Assembly: GCF_030068605.1 (NCBI RefSeq)
Contig: NZ_JASJOU010000009.1
Location: forward strand, 248,001 to 312,000
From: Xanthocytophaga agilis
GTDB taxonomy: Bacteria; Bacteroidota; Bacteroidia; Cytophagales; 172606-1
DNA length: 64,000 nucleotides
Direction of reading: 5' to 3'
Shown here: one piece after another, positions 28,275 to 35,673 of the stretch
Numbering within the stretch: the first letter of the stretch is position 1
Layout: the number at the start of each line of letters is the position of its first letter
Translations under genes and position numbers: made by a program
The notes under the pieces: generated by a model
The model's database searches: none
Told to the model about the DNA's origin: nothing
Seen by the model: the letters and a program-made list of their open reading frames with translations, nothing else

Positions 28275-28655
28275 ATGGATAGTAAAAGACAACAGAAATT
28301 TTCCCGTTTAATCCAAAAGGAATTGGGAGAAATTTTTCAACGAGACAGTAAAAGTCTGTTTGGAAATGTATGGATTACCGTTACTCAGGTACGTGTAAGT
28401 CCTGACTTAAGTGTAGCAAAAGTATACCTTAGCTTTTTGATGACTGATAATAAAGAGCAAAGTCTGGCGGATGTTAACGAGAAAAACAAAGCGATTCGCC
28501 AAACTTTAGCAGCCAAGATACGTCATCAGGTTCGTATTATTCCTGAATTGATTTTTTATCTGGATGACACAGCTGAATATGCAGCCAAAATGGATGCGTT
28601 GATTTCAGGTCTTAATATTCCGGCAGCATCTAAAGATAAAGACGAGGAGGAATAA
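28275..28655 (+). CDS. rbfA: Ribosome-binding factor A, RbfA
   Basis: 126 residues. The KH-like fold of RbfA is indicated by MDSKRQQKFSRLIQKELGEIFQ, then VWITVTQVRVSPDLSVAKVYLSF and KIRHQVRIIPELIFYLDDTAEYA. RbfA binds the 30S subunit and helps mature the 16S rRNA 5' end, especially in the cold. The acidic C-terminal tail is ordinary. The permease gene follows 32 bases later on the same strand, so the two are probably cotranscribed. Confidence 0.93.
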   Translation: MDSKRQQKFSRLIQKELGEIFQRDSKSLFGNVWITVTQVRVSPDLSVAKVYLSFLMTDNKEQSLADVNEKNKAIRQTLAAKIRHQVRIIPELIFYLDDTAEYAAKMDALISGLNIPAASKDKDEEE

Positions 28656-28687
28656 TATTTTTTGTTTAAGGTCCACTATGCATCTCA

Positions 28688-29920
28688 ATGGCTGAAATGA
28701 ACTTATCCTATTTTATTGCGCGGCGTTATTTTCTATCCAAAAAGAAAACCAATTTCATCAACATCATATCCATTATCTCAATGATCGGAGTTGGAGTTGG
28801 CACAATGGCACTGGTAATTGTTCTGTCAGTATTCAATGGATTAGAGGACCTGTTTCGTAGTCTGCATGGCACATTTGACTCTGAAATTAATATCAAGCCA
28901 GCCTATGGCAAATCATTTACTGTTACACCACAGCTATTAGCAAAGATTCGGGCAGTAGAAGGAGTAGGTTTTATTGCAGAAATCATTGAAGATAATGTAT
29001 TTCTATCCTATAGAAAGGGACATATGCCTGCACGAATGCGTGGGGTACCAGATCAGTTTATCCGGCAAAATGGGCTTGACCAAGCGATTATTGCAGGCAA
29101 CGCCAGATTAAAATATAATGACAAATCTTATGCAATTGTAGGCAGTGGTGTACAATATATTCTGTCCATTGCACTTAAAGATGAAATGAATCCCATCCAG
29201 ATATGGTATCCTGATAATTCGCGCAAAACCATAAATGTCAGTTCGCCAGAATCTATTCGCAAAAGTTCTATCCGTGCAGGTGGAGTTTTTGCACTGGAAC
29301 AACGTTATGATAAAGATTATATATTTGTTCCACTCTCATTTGCAGCAGACTTACTGCAAATGGGAAACAAACGAAACTCTCTGGAAATCAGCCTTAAAGA
29401 TGGAGAAGATGTAGATCAGATCAAAGCTCAGATCAAAAAGGTTCTGGGGGCAAACTATCTTGTACAAGACAGAGATGAGCAACATGCAAGTTTACTACAA
29501 GCTATTCGTATTGAAAAGCTATTTGTCTATATCACATTCTCTGTTATTCTGGCAGTAGCATCTTTTAATATATTCTTCTCTCTCACGATGCTTGCTATAG
29601 ATAAACGAAAGGATGTAGCAGTACTATCAGCGATGGGAGCCGCGCCTCATTTTATCAGAAGAGTTTTTATGACAGAAGGAGCTATTATTGCTACAGTTGG
29701 TACACTGGCAGGACTGGGATCAGGTTTTCTGATATGCCTTGCACAACAAATGTTTGGGATCTTTAAGATGGGTATGGAAAGCGCAATTGTGGATGCTTAT
29801 CCAGTAAAGATGCAATTGCCAGACTTTGTAGCAACAGGTATTACAATTGCTCTTATTACATTTGTTGCTTCATACTTCCCCGCAGTGAAAGCAGCTAAAG
29901 ACATCGATATTCGTCTATAA
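28688..29920 (+). CDS. LolC/LolE-like ABC transporter permease (FtsX/MacB family)
   Basis: 410 residues. One N-terminal helix (TNFINIISIISMIGVGVGTMALVIVLSVFNG) is followed by a large periplasmic domain (about 55-270). Three C-terminal helices follow (KLFVYITFSVILAVASFNIFFSLTML, IIATVGTLAGLGSGFLICLAQ and a last helix ending FPAVKAAKDIDIRL). The start FIARRYFLSKKKTNFINIIS matches the LolC/LolE permease type. Such permeases extract lipoproteins from the inner membrane or drive periplasmic machines. The ATPase partner (LolD) is not in the window. Confidence 0.88.
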   Translation: MAEMNLSYFIARRYFLSKKKTNFINIISIISMIGVGVGTMALVIVLSVFNGLEDLFRSLHGTFDSEINIKPAYGKSFTVTPQLLAKIRAVEGVGFIAEIIEDNVFLSYRKGHMPARMRGVPDQFIRQNGLDQAIIAGNARLKYNDKSYAIVGSGVQYILSIALKDEMNPIQIWYPDNSRKTINVSSPESIRKSSIRAGGVFALEQRYDKDYIFVPLSFAADLLQMGNKRNSLEISLKDGEDVDQIKAQIKKVLGANYLVQDRDEQHASLLQAIRIEKLFVYITFSVILAVASFNIFFSLTMLAIDKRKDVAVLSAMGAAPHFIRRVFMTEGAIIATVGTLAGLGSGFLICLAQQMFGIFKMGMESAIVDAYPVKMQLPDFVATGITIALITFVASYFPAVKAAKDIDIRL

Positions 29921-30061
29921 GACAATCGTTTACTTATTATTGTGTATTAAAATCACAGGTATTACAGACTGAGTATTCAAAAAGATTCTATTTTTATGCT
30001 CTCAAACAGAGTATTTCTGTTTCAAAAACAGAATATAAACCAAGCGTAAAACAAGAATACA

Positions 30062-30877
30062 ATGTCTACACATAGTGAGATCAAACGTATTACCACCCAT
30101 ATATTGCAGGAAATGAAGCTGCGGGGTGAGAAAATATCCATGCTGACAGCCTATGACTTTTCGATGGCACGTCTCGTAGATGGCGCAGGAATGGATATCA
30201 TACTGGTTGGAGATTCTGCTTCCAATGTAATGGCAGGTCATGAAACAACCCTCCCAATCACACTTGATCAGATGATTTATCATGCCTCGTCTGTAGTACG
30301 TGCAGTCAGGCGGGCATTAGTAGTCGTAGATTTACCTTTTGGTTCCTATCAGGGTAATTCGTCAGAAGCACTCCGGTCTGCGATTCGGATTATGAAAGAA
30401 TCGGGTGCCCATGCAGTAAAAATGGAAGGTGGCAGTGAAATAAAGGAATCTATCACTCGTGTATTAAGTGCAGGAGTACCTGTTATGGGACACTTAGGAC
30501 TTACTCCTCAATCGATTTATAAGTTTGGAACCTATGCTGTCAGAGCCAGGGAGGAAGCAGAAGCACAAAAATTAATGGCAGATGCACAACTACTGGAAGA
30601 CATTGGTTGTTTTGGAGTTGTATTGGAAAAAATCCCAGCAACTTTAGGCAAACAAGTAGCCGAATCTGTCAGAATACCAGTTATAGGTATTGGGGCAGGT
30701 CCTCATGTAGATGGACAGGTACTTGTATTGCATGATATGCTTGGAATTAACAAAGAGTTTAGTCCCAAGTTCCTTCGCCGTTATGCAGATCTATATACTT
30801 CTATTACGGATGCTGTGTCTCATTATGTGAGAGATATTAAGAATCGTGAATTTCCTAATGAGAAGGAAGGGTATTAA
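30062..30877 (+). CDS. panB: 3-methyl-2-oxobutanoate hydroxymethyltransferase, PanB
   Basis: 271 residues, the usual length. The enzyme adds a hydroxymethyl group from 5,10-methylene-THF to alpha-ketoisovalerate, giving ketopantoate for pantothenate and CoA. Visible signatures are [37 protein letters not shown] (metal and substrate Asp/Gly-Asp-Ser), [37 protein letters not shown] and [24 protein letters not shown] terminator follows at 30935-30978. It is separated from the permease by about 140 bases. Confidence 0.96.
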   Translation: MSTHSEIKRITTHILQEMKLRGEKISMLTAYDFSMARLVDGAGMDIILVGDSASNVMAGHETTLPITLDQMIYHASSVVRAVRRALVVVDLPFGSYQGNSSEALRSAIRIMKESGAHAVKMEGGSEIKESITRVLSAGVPVMGHLGLTPQSIYKFGTYAVRAREEAEAQKLMADAQLLEDIGCFGVVLEKIPATLGKQVAESVRIPVIGIGAGPHVDGQVLVLHDMLGINKEFSPKFLRRYADLYTSITDAVSHYVRDIKNREFPNEKEGY

Positions 30878-30934
30878 ATTTCTACTGCTTTTCAATAAAA
30901 TATAGTAAGACAAAGATATCTATCTGTCAATACG

Positions 30935-30982
30935 AGCCTGATTTGTAAAAGCTAATGATACTTTTTACAAATCAGGCTTTTA
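30935..30982 (+). terminator. Terminator after panB
   Basis: A perfect 16-bp stem (30935-30950 with 30963-30978, AGCCTGATTTGTAAAA and complement) has a 12-nt loop and is followed by TTT. Confidence 0.85.
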
Positions 30983-31116
30983 TGTATAACTACTCTATAA
31001 ATCTGTCCATACACTTCATTTACTCTTAAAAAATAGGACTACAATATGTATAAACTGGATAAAAATAATAGATTTGAATATATAATCTATTGTTCTATTC
31101 ATTCAACTTTATACCT

Positions 31117-32031
31117 ATGAATTCATATTCCTCTCGCCGTAACTTTATAAAAAAAGGTTCGTTTCTTCTAGCTGGAACTGCTGTTTCAAGACAGCTTTTT
31201 TTACAAAAAGAAAAGTTCCATATCCCTTTACAGCTGTACTCAGTGCGGGATGAAATGAAAAAAGATCCACTTGGCACTCTAAAACAATTGGCATCTATAG
31301 GTTATAAGGAGGTAGAACCAGCTGCTTACCTAGAACAATCCGTATATCAAAATCGAAAGATATATGGGTATTCATCCAAAGAGTTGCGTAAGATTCTCGA
31401 TGATTTGGGATTAACTCAACCCAGCAGTCATGTTGTATTTCGATTAACAGATTGGCAAGTAACTAAAAAGGATGTGTCAGATGAATGGAAGGGAGTAATG
31501 GAAGACGCGAACATCTTAGGTCAGAAATATCTTATAAGCCCCTGGTTTGCCTATGACAAGACAAAATTAGATGAATGTCGCAAAGGATTTGATGTATATA
31601 ATAAAGTAGGCGAAATCTGTTCCAAAGCAGGATTACGATTTGGTTTTCATAACCATCATGATGAATTTGAGCAAAAATTCAATAATGAATATTTGTATGA
31701 TATCATGTTGAAAGAACTGAATCTAAAATATGTATGTCAGCAACTTGATATCTGTAATATGGCCGAAGCAAATGTAGATCCTATGCGTTGGTTAAAGATG
31801 TTTCCTAAACATTTTGAATTATTGCATGTAAAAGATCTGGACAAAACAAAAAATGAAAGTACTCTGCTAGGTGATGGTCGCCTGAGAATGAAAGAGATAT
31901 TAGACTTTGCCAAAAAGAATACAGCTGTAAAATATTGGGTAATAGAGCAGGAGTCGTATGGCGATAAAACCCCTATGGAATCTGTTAAGATAGATCTGGA
32001 AAGGCTCAAACAAAACTATAATTTTGTTTAA
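31117..32031 (+). CDS. Tat-exported sugar phosphate isomerase/epimerase-like TIM-barrel protein
   Basis: 304 residues from the ATG at 31117; the open frame to 31090 begins with TTG. The N-terminus MNSYSSRRNFIKKGSFLLAG carries the twin-arginine motif SRRNFIKK. The body resembles the xylose isomerase-like TIM-barrel (AP endonuclease 2) family: FHIPLQLYSVRDEM, LASIGYKEVEPAAY, FGFHNHHDEF, CQQLDICNMAEANVDP, LLHVKDLD and WVIEQESY. The His/Asp/Glu set fits a metal site. Such periplasmic proteins are common in Bacteroidota and act on sugars or inositols; the substrate is unknown. Confidence 0.87.
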   Translation: MNSYSSRRNFIKKGSFLLAGTAVSRQLFLQKEKFHIPLQLYSVRDEMKKDPLGTLKQLASIGYKEVEPAAYLEQSVYQNRKIYGYSSKELRKILDDLGLTQPSSHVVFRLTDWQVTKKDVSDEWKGVMEDANILGQKYLISPWFAYDKTKLDECRKGFDVYNKVGEICSKAGLRFGFHNHHDEFEQKFNNEYLYDIMLKELNLKYVCQQLDICNMAEANVDPMRWLKMFPKHFELLHVKDLDKTKNESTLLGDGRLRMKEILDFAKKNTAVKYWVIEQESYGDKTPMESVKIDLERLKQNYNFV

Positions 32032-32037
32032 AAAACA

Positions 32038-32071
32038 AATCCCCCAGATGCCAACATCAGGGGGATTTTTG
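32038..32071 (+). terminator. Terminator after the isomerase-like gene
   Basis: The stem AATCCCCC / GGGGGATT (32038-32045 with 32060-32067) is followed by TTTTG, a few bases after the stop codon. Confidence 0.85.
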
Positions 32072-32081
32072 TTGAGGCAAT

Positions 32082-32110
32082 AAAAAACACCAGTCCTACT
32101 GAAACTGGCG
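32082..32110 (-). terminator. Terminator of the minus-strand non-coding RNA
   Basis: Read on the minus strand: CGCCAGT, loop, ACTGGTG, then TTTTTT (32087-32082). It lies about 55 bases beyond the tRNA-like 3' end and faces away from the plus-strand isomerase terminator, so it defines the end of a separate minus-strand transcript. Confidence 0.7.
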
Positions 32111-32363
32111 TTTAATACTTCATCAACAAACTAAAAACCAATTGCTTATGTTTAGAAAGCTAGCTGTAGGAGAAGGGGTCGAACCTCCACGAGGTAGTTA
32201 GCGACAGAGCAAAGTTTGGTGGTCAATCCCAGTCATCCTAATTTTGACATCAGGACGGCTTTACCCTGCGTTTATCCCAGATTCCTCACCCCCGAGACAG
32301 GAGGGCACGGCTGCCAATTTCGTCACCCTACAGTATAAATCCACTGCCTTCTTGTGCTTTGGA
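32082..32363 (-). ncRNA. Stand-alone non-coding RNA with terminal tRNA-like fold and about 100-nt insertion
   Basis: No protein frame fits. On the minus strand, 32332 to 32164 folds like a tRNA. The acceptor TGTAGGG pairs with TCCTACA (32332-32326 with 32171-32165), with an extra C-G pair outside. T occurs at the position-8 equivalent. A D-arm ACG...CGT encloses AAATTGG. A 5-bp stem carries a 7-nt loop CTGTCTC (32289-32305), with T33 and anticodon-like GTC. The T-arm is GGAGG-TTCGACC-CCTTC (32188-32172). A 100-nt segment (32288-32189) sits where the variable loop belongs. No CCA is encoded. The RNA has its own promoter and terminator, giving a transcript of about 280 nt. It does not look like tmRNA, SRP RNA, RNase P or 6S. 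It may belong to a family I do not recognise. Confidence 0.6.
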
Positions 32364-32368
32364 CAATA

Positions 32369-32400
32369 CAAAAGTAATACACGCTCCAATTCTTTGCAAA
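32369..32400 (-). promoter_or_regulatory. Promoter of the non-coding RNA
   Basis: On the minus strand, TTTG at 32400-32397 (-33) and TACTTTTG at 32376-32369 (-7, TAnnTTTG) are separated by 20 bases. This matches the primary Bacteroidota consensus in both boxes and spacing. The expected start is near 32363, about 30 bases before the tRNA-like 5' end. Confidence 0.7.
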
Positions 32401-32485
32401 TTTAGCACCATTTTTCCTAAAAAAATATATTTTTATTAATTTAACATCCACTTTATTAACAAAATAGCAATTCAATTACTTTTTT

Positions 32486-32947
32486 ATGCCCCAAAATTCA
32501 GAAATTGACAATATAGATCTTAAGATCTTATCTCTTCTTATGCAAGATGCTACTATGCCCTACACAGAAATAGGCGAAAAAGTTTTTGTTTCAGGAAGTA
32601 CTGTTCATGTGCGAATGCGTAAGCTGGAACAAATGGGAGTAGTAAAAGGCTCACAACTTATTGTTGATTATGCCAAACTTGGCTGGGACATAAATGCCTT
32701 CCTTGGCATCTATCTTGAAAAGAGCTCCAATTATGTTGCTGCTGCTCAGGAACTAGAGAAAATACCAGAAATATTAAGCATTCATTATACAACTGGTATC
32801 TATAGCCTCTTTGCGCGTATTATTTGTAGAGACACGCAGCATCTTCGTGAAGTACTTAGTGATAAAATTCAAAAAGTACCTGGTATTCAACGTACAGAAA
32901 CTTTTATATCCTTGGAAGAACGGTTTAGCAGACCCATTACATTTTAA
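32486..32947 (+). CDS. Lrp/AsnC-family transcription regulator
   Basis: 153 residues. The N-terminal helix-turn-helix is typical: IDLKILSLLMQDATMPYTEIGEKVFVSGSTVHVRMRKLEQMGVV. The C-terminal RAM ligand-binding domain is seen in FLGIYLEKSSN, ILSIHYTTGIYSLFARI and VPGIQRTETFISLEE. It would bind DNA as an octamer or dimer and respond to amino acids. It is transcribed away from the non-coding RNA, so both promoters share the 32364-32485 spacer and could influence each other. It stands alone, with no amino-acid gene adjacent. Confidence 0.92.
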   Translation: MPQNSEIDNIDLKILSLLMQDATMPYTEIGEKVFVSGSTVHVRMRKLEQMGVVKGSQLIVDYAKLGWDINAFLGIYLEKSSNYVAAAQELEKIPEILSIHYTTGIYSLFARIICRDTQHLREVLSDKIQKVPGIQRTETFISLEERFSRPITF

Positions 32948-33114
32948 TTTTTATACTTTGTGCCATTTACTATATCTTCACAAATACAGACACTTACAAA
33001 ACAGATTACAGTATTTATGCCTACTTTTATAAAATAATTAAAGACAGCAGAACTCCTGAAACTATTTTTCAGCTATATTTGTAATAGGATTAGATTCAGT
33101 CTAAATAGCTAACC

Positions 33115-34560
33115 ATGAGCAAAGACACACAATTATTAGAGGATATTACCCAATCTGAATATAAGTACGGATTTGAGACACAGATTGAAACGGAGTCAGC
33201 TCCCAAAGGTCTTAGTGAAGATATTGTCCGTTTTATTTCAGAAAAGAAGAATGAACCTGCGTGGATGTTGGAATGGCGTCTGAAAGCGTATCGTCAATGG
33301 TTGGAGATGAAATCCCCTGAATGGGCCAATATCAGTTTTCCTCCTATTAATTACCAGGATGTAATTTATTATTCTGCGCCTAAGCAAAAAGCGAAACCCA
33401 AAAGTCTGGATGAAATAGATCCTGAGTTAAGAGCGACTTTTGAAAAGCTTGGTATTTCTCTGAATGAACAAAAAAGAATTACAGGGGTAGCCGTAGATGC
33501 AGTTATTGATAGCGTTTCAATTGCAACAACTTATAAAAAAACACTTAGTGAACTAGGTATTATTTTCTGCTCTATGAGTGAAGCGATTCAGGAGCATCCT
33601 GAATTAGTAAAGAAATACCTGGGCTCAGTTGTACCTGTACAAGACAATTATTTCTCTGCTTTAAATTCAGCAGTCTTTAGTGATGGCTCGTTTGTTTTTA
33701 TTCCAAAAGGGGTTCGTTGTCCAATGGAATTATCAACATACTTTCGAATCAATGCAAAAGAAACAGGTCAATTTGAACGTACACTGATTGTTGCAGAAGA
33801 AGGCAGTTATGTAAGCTACCTGGAAGGTTGTACGGCTCCTATGCGTGATGAGAATCAGTTACATGCAGCTGTTGTTGAAATTGTAGCCTTAGAAAAAGCA
33901 GAAGTAAAATACTCTACTGTGCAAAACTGGTATCCCGGAAATAAGGAAGGTGTTGGAGGAATCTACAACTTCGTTACTAAACGAGGTATCTGTTTAGGAA
34001 ACAACTCTAAAATCTCCTGGACTCAGGTAGAAACGGGTTCTGCTATCACCTGGAAATATCCGTCTGTTATCCTTAAAGGTGATAATTCAGTAGGCGAATT
34101 CTACTCTGTAGCAGTAACCAACAATTACCAGCAGGCTGATACAGGAACCAAAATGATCCATATTGGTAAAAATACCAAAAGTCGTATCATATCTAAAGGT
34201 ATTTCTGCAGGAAAAAGCCAAAACTCGTATCGCGGTCTGGTAGAAGTGCATCGCCGTGCTGAAAATGCCCGTAACTTTACACAATGTGATTCTTTACTTA
34301 TGGGTGACAAATGTGGTGCACATACATTCCCTTATATTGAAGTAAAAAATCCAACTGCCCGTGTTGAGCATGAAGCTACTACTTCCAAAATTGGTGAAGA
34401 TCAGATCTTCTATTGTAATCAGCGTGGCATAGATACAGAGGCTGCTGTGGCACTTATTGTTAATGGGTACGCCAAAGAGGTATTGAATCAGTTGCCAATG
34501 GAATTTGCGGTTGAAGCACAAAAACTTTTGGCAATTAGCTTAGAAGGCAGTGTAGGTTAG
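33115..34560 (+). CDS. sufB: Fe-S cluster assembly scaffold protein SufB
   Basis: 481 residues, typical for SufB. Family stretches include [113 protein letters not shown] and the C-terminal [22 protein letters not shown]. SufB forms the SufBC2D scaffold that builds and passes on iron-sulfur clusters. A TATATTTG box lies at 33074-33081. The sufC, sufD and sufS genes usually follow directly; here a terminator and unrelated small genes follow instead. Confidence 0.96.
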   Translation: MSKDTQLLEDITQSEYKYGFETQIETESAPKGLSEDIVRFISEKKNEPAWMLEWRLKAYRQWLEMKSPEWANISFPPINYQDVIYYSAPKQKAKPKSLDEIDPELRATFEKLGISLNEQKRITGVAVDAVIDSVSIATTYKKTLSELGIIFCSMSEAIQEHPELVKKYLGSVVPVQDNYFSALNSAVFSDGSFVFIPKGVRCPMELSTYFRINAKETGQFERTLIVAEEGSYVSYLEGCTAPMRDENQLHAAVVEIVALEKAEVKYSTVQNWYPGNKEGVGGIYNFVTKRGICLGNNSKISWTQVETGSAITWKYPSVILKGDNSVGEFYSVAVTNNYQQADTGTKMIHIGKNTKSRIISKGISAGKSQNSYRGLVEVHRRAENARNFTQCDSLLMGDKCGAHTFPYIEVKNPTARVEHEATTSKIGEDQIFYCNQRGIDTEAAVALIVNGYAKEVLNQLPMEFAVEAQKLLAISLEGSVG

Positions 34561-34586
34561 TACATTCTTATTAGAAAAATATATTT

Positions 34587-34622
34587 AAACCTCAGGACAA
34601 ATCGTTTTGAGGTTTTCTTTTT
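34587..34622 (+). terminator. Terminator after sufB
   Basis: The stem AAACCTCA (34587-34594) / TGAGGTTT (34608-34615) is followed by TCTTTTTT, 27 bases after the stop. Confidence 0.8.
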
Positions 34623-34651
34623 TGCATACCTAGTTATTTGTTCTTAAAATT

Positions 34652-34921
34652 ATGAACTGTATTCATTGTGGTAATGAAATTCCAGAAGCAAGGCAGAAGG
34701 CACTTCCCAATACCAAGACTTGTATAAACTGCTCCACAACTAACCGGGTATATGGTTTTGCTATTATTTCAGGTAAAACAACCTATTCTGAGATCCAAAT
34801 AGTCACAGAGGAAACTGCCCAGAATTTATATACACAACAAGATAGGAAAGGAAGTGTGGCAACAGGAGTACAATTTAAAACTCAGCCACCTTCGAAACTA
34901 AGCAACTTTGACTTTGAATAA
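34652..34921 (+). CDS. Small zinc-ribbon protein, DksA/TraR-type finger
   Basis: 89 residues. Four cysteines at 3, 6, 24 and 27 (CIHC...CINC) form a C4 zinc site. GNEIPEARQKALPNTKTCINC resembles the C-terminal zinc finger of DksA/TraR proteins, without the coiled-coil that enters the RNA polymerase channel. The rest (EIQIVTEETAQNLYTQQDRKG...) has no recognised motif. Function unknown; a nucleic-acid or polymerase-binding role is possible. It lies 91 bases after sufB, behind a terminator. Confidence 0.75.
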   Translation: MNCIHCGNEIPEARQKALPNTKTCINCSTTNRVYGFAIISGKTTYSEIQIVTEETAQNLYTQQDRKGSVATGVQFKTQPPSKLSNFDFE

Positions 34922-35112
34922 TATGGACTTCTTATTGAGCAACGTTTAAGAACAACAAATAAATTGCATTAAATCTATTATAAACTGTATTATTTATTAC
35001 AAAGCTGATTTTTGTAATAAAATATATTTTTTTTTAGATGGCTTGGGTTACCTTCTTTAGTTCGTGGTATTAAACTGCGGATTTTAACTTTAAACCTAAC
35101 CGTTTTTCCAAA

Positions 35113-35307
35113 ATGAAAAATTTATTTGCAATCGCTGCTATCGTATTAGGAACAGTTGTATTCTCAGCTTGTGGAGGTAAAACTGACACAACAGAATCTT
35201 CTGATACTACTGCTACTACTACTGAAGCTACTGTAGATACTGCTACAACTACAGATACAGCTGCTACTACTGTAGATACTGCAGCTCATGATACTACTGC
35301 ACACTAA
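35113..35307 (+). CDS. Small Thr/Ala/Asp-rich lipoprotein
   Basis: 64 residues. The lipoprotein signal ends VLGTVVFSACGGK (Cys about 20). The mature part is low-complexity, made of repeats of Asp-Thr-Thr/Ala-Thr (DTTATTTEATVDTATTTDTAATT). Such short repetitive lipoproteins are frequent in Cytophagales, with no assigned function. It has its own terminator (35328-35358). The codon repeats make it prone to length variation. Confidence 0.75.
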   Translation: MKNLFAIAAIVLGTVVFSACGGKTDTTESSDTTATTTEATVDTATTTDTAATTVDTAAHDTTAH

Positions 35308-35327
35308 TCTTCTTATCCAGAAGATAG

Positions 35328-35358
35328 AAAGCGTTACCAGAAATGGTAGCGCTTTTTT
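35328..35358 (+). terminator. Terminator after the small lipoprotein gene
   Basis: The 12-bp stem (35328-35339 with 35344-35355, one G-T pair, loop GAAA) is followed by T's. Confidence 0.85.
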
Positions 35359-35532
35359 ATTGCACAGAAATCTAACAAATTAACGAAAGTAGATAACAAA
35401 TTTCCAGAACTACATTTATCTGATTATAAAACACAATTATTCTATATACACTTTCAATAAATCAATAGATAGGTTCGTTGTAAGGGGGATGATAGAATAT
35501 CTTTTTCTTCACTACTTAAACAAACTAACAGT

Positions 35533-35640
35533 ATGTCAAAAGATAAATCGCCTACCAAAGAAAAAAAGAAAGAGCCTGCGAAAACATTGAAGGAAAAACG
35601 CGCAGCCAAACAGGAAAAGAAAAATAGTAAAAGAGATTAA
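35533..35640 (+). CDS. 35-residue Lys-rich protein
   Basis: ATG at 35533, TAA at 35638-35640. The product begins MSKDKSPTKEKKKEPAKT and ends KQEKKNSKRD, with about 40 percent Lys plus Arg, no hydrophobic core and no Cys. It is too short for usual gene calling but well formed. Similar tiny basic proteins occur in Bacteroidota genomes; role unknown, perhaps nucleic-acid binding or ribosome-associated. It is isolated in the 366-bp space between the small lipoprotein and the convergent T9SS gene. Confidence 0.5.
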   Translation: MSKDKSPTKEKKKEPAKTLKEKRAAKQEKKNSKRD

Positions 35641-35673
35641 GCTATTATAGACATTTTTTGTCTACTAACTTAA

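Noticed and set aside
31737-32009. 90-residue minus-strand frame inside the isomerase-like gene
   Set aside because: Shadow frame, Ser/Leu-rich in the way reverse frames of coding DNA are.
32164-32332. Ordinary tRNA-Asp or tRNA-Leu
   Set aside because: The 100-nt insertion is far longer than any normal variable arm, and the D-arm and anticodon-like triplet point to different amino acids.
32082-32363. tmRNA, SRP RNA, RNase P or 6S RNA
   Set aside because: No resume frame or tmRNA 5' motif, no GGAAGGAAGCAGC-type SRP loop, no RNase P core, and ends that form a tRNA rather than a 6S stem.
34652-34921. Full DksA regulator
   Set aside because: Only the zinc finger resembles DksA; the coiled-coil with its tip residues is missing.
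35113-35307. Tandem DNA repeat or CRISPR-like array in the Thr/Ala-rich stretch
   Set aside because: It is codon repetition inside a small lipoprotein gene, with no spacers or conserved repeat length.
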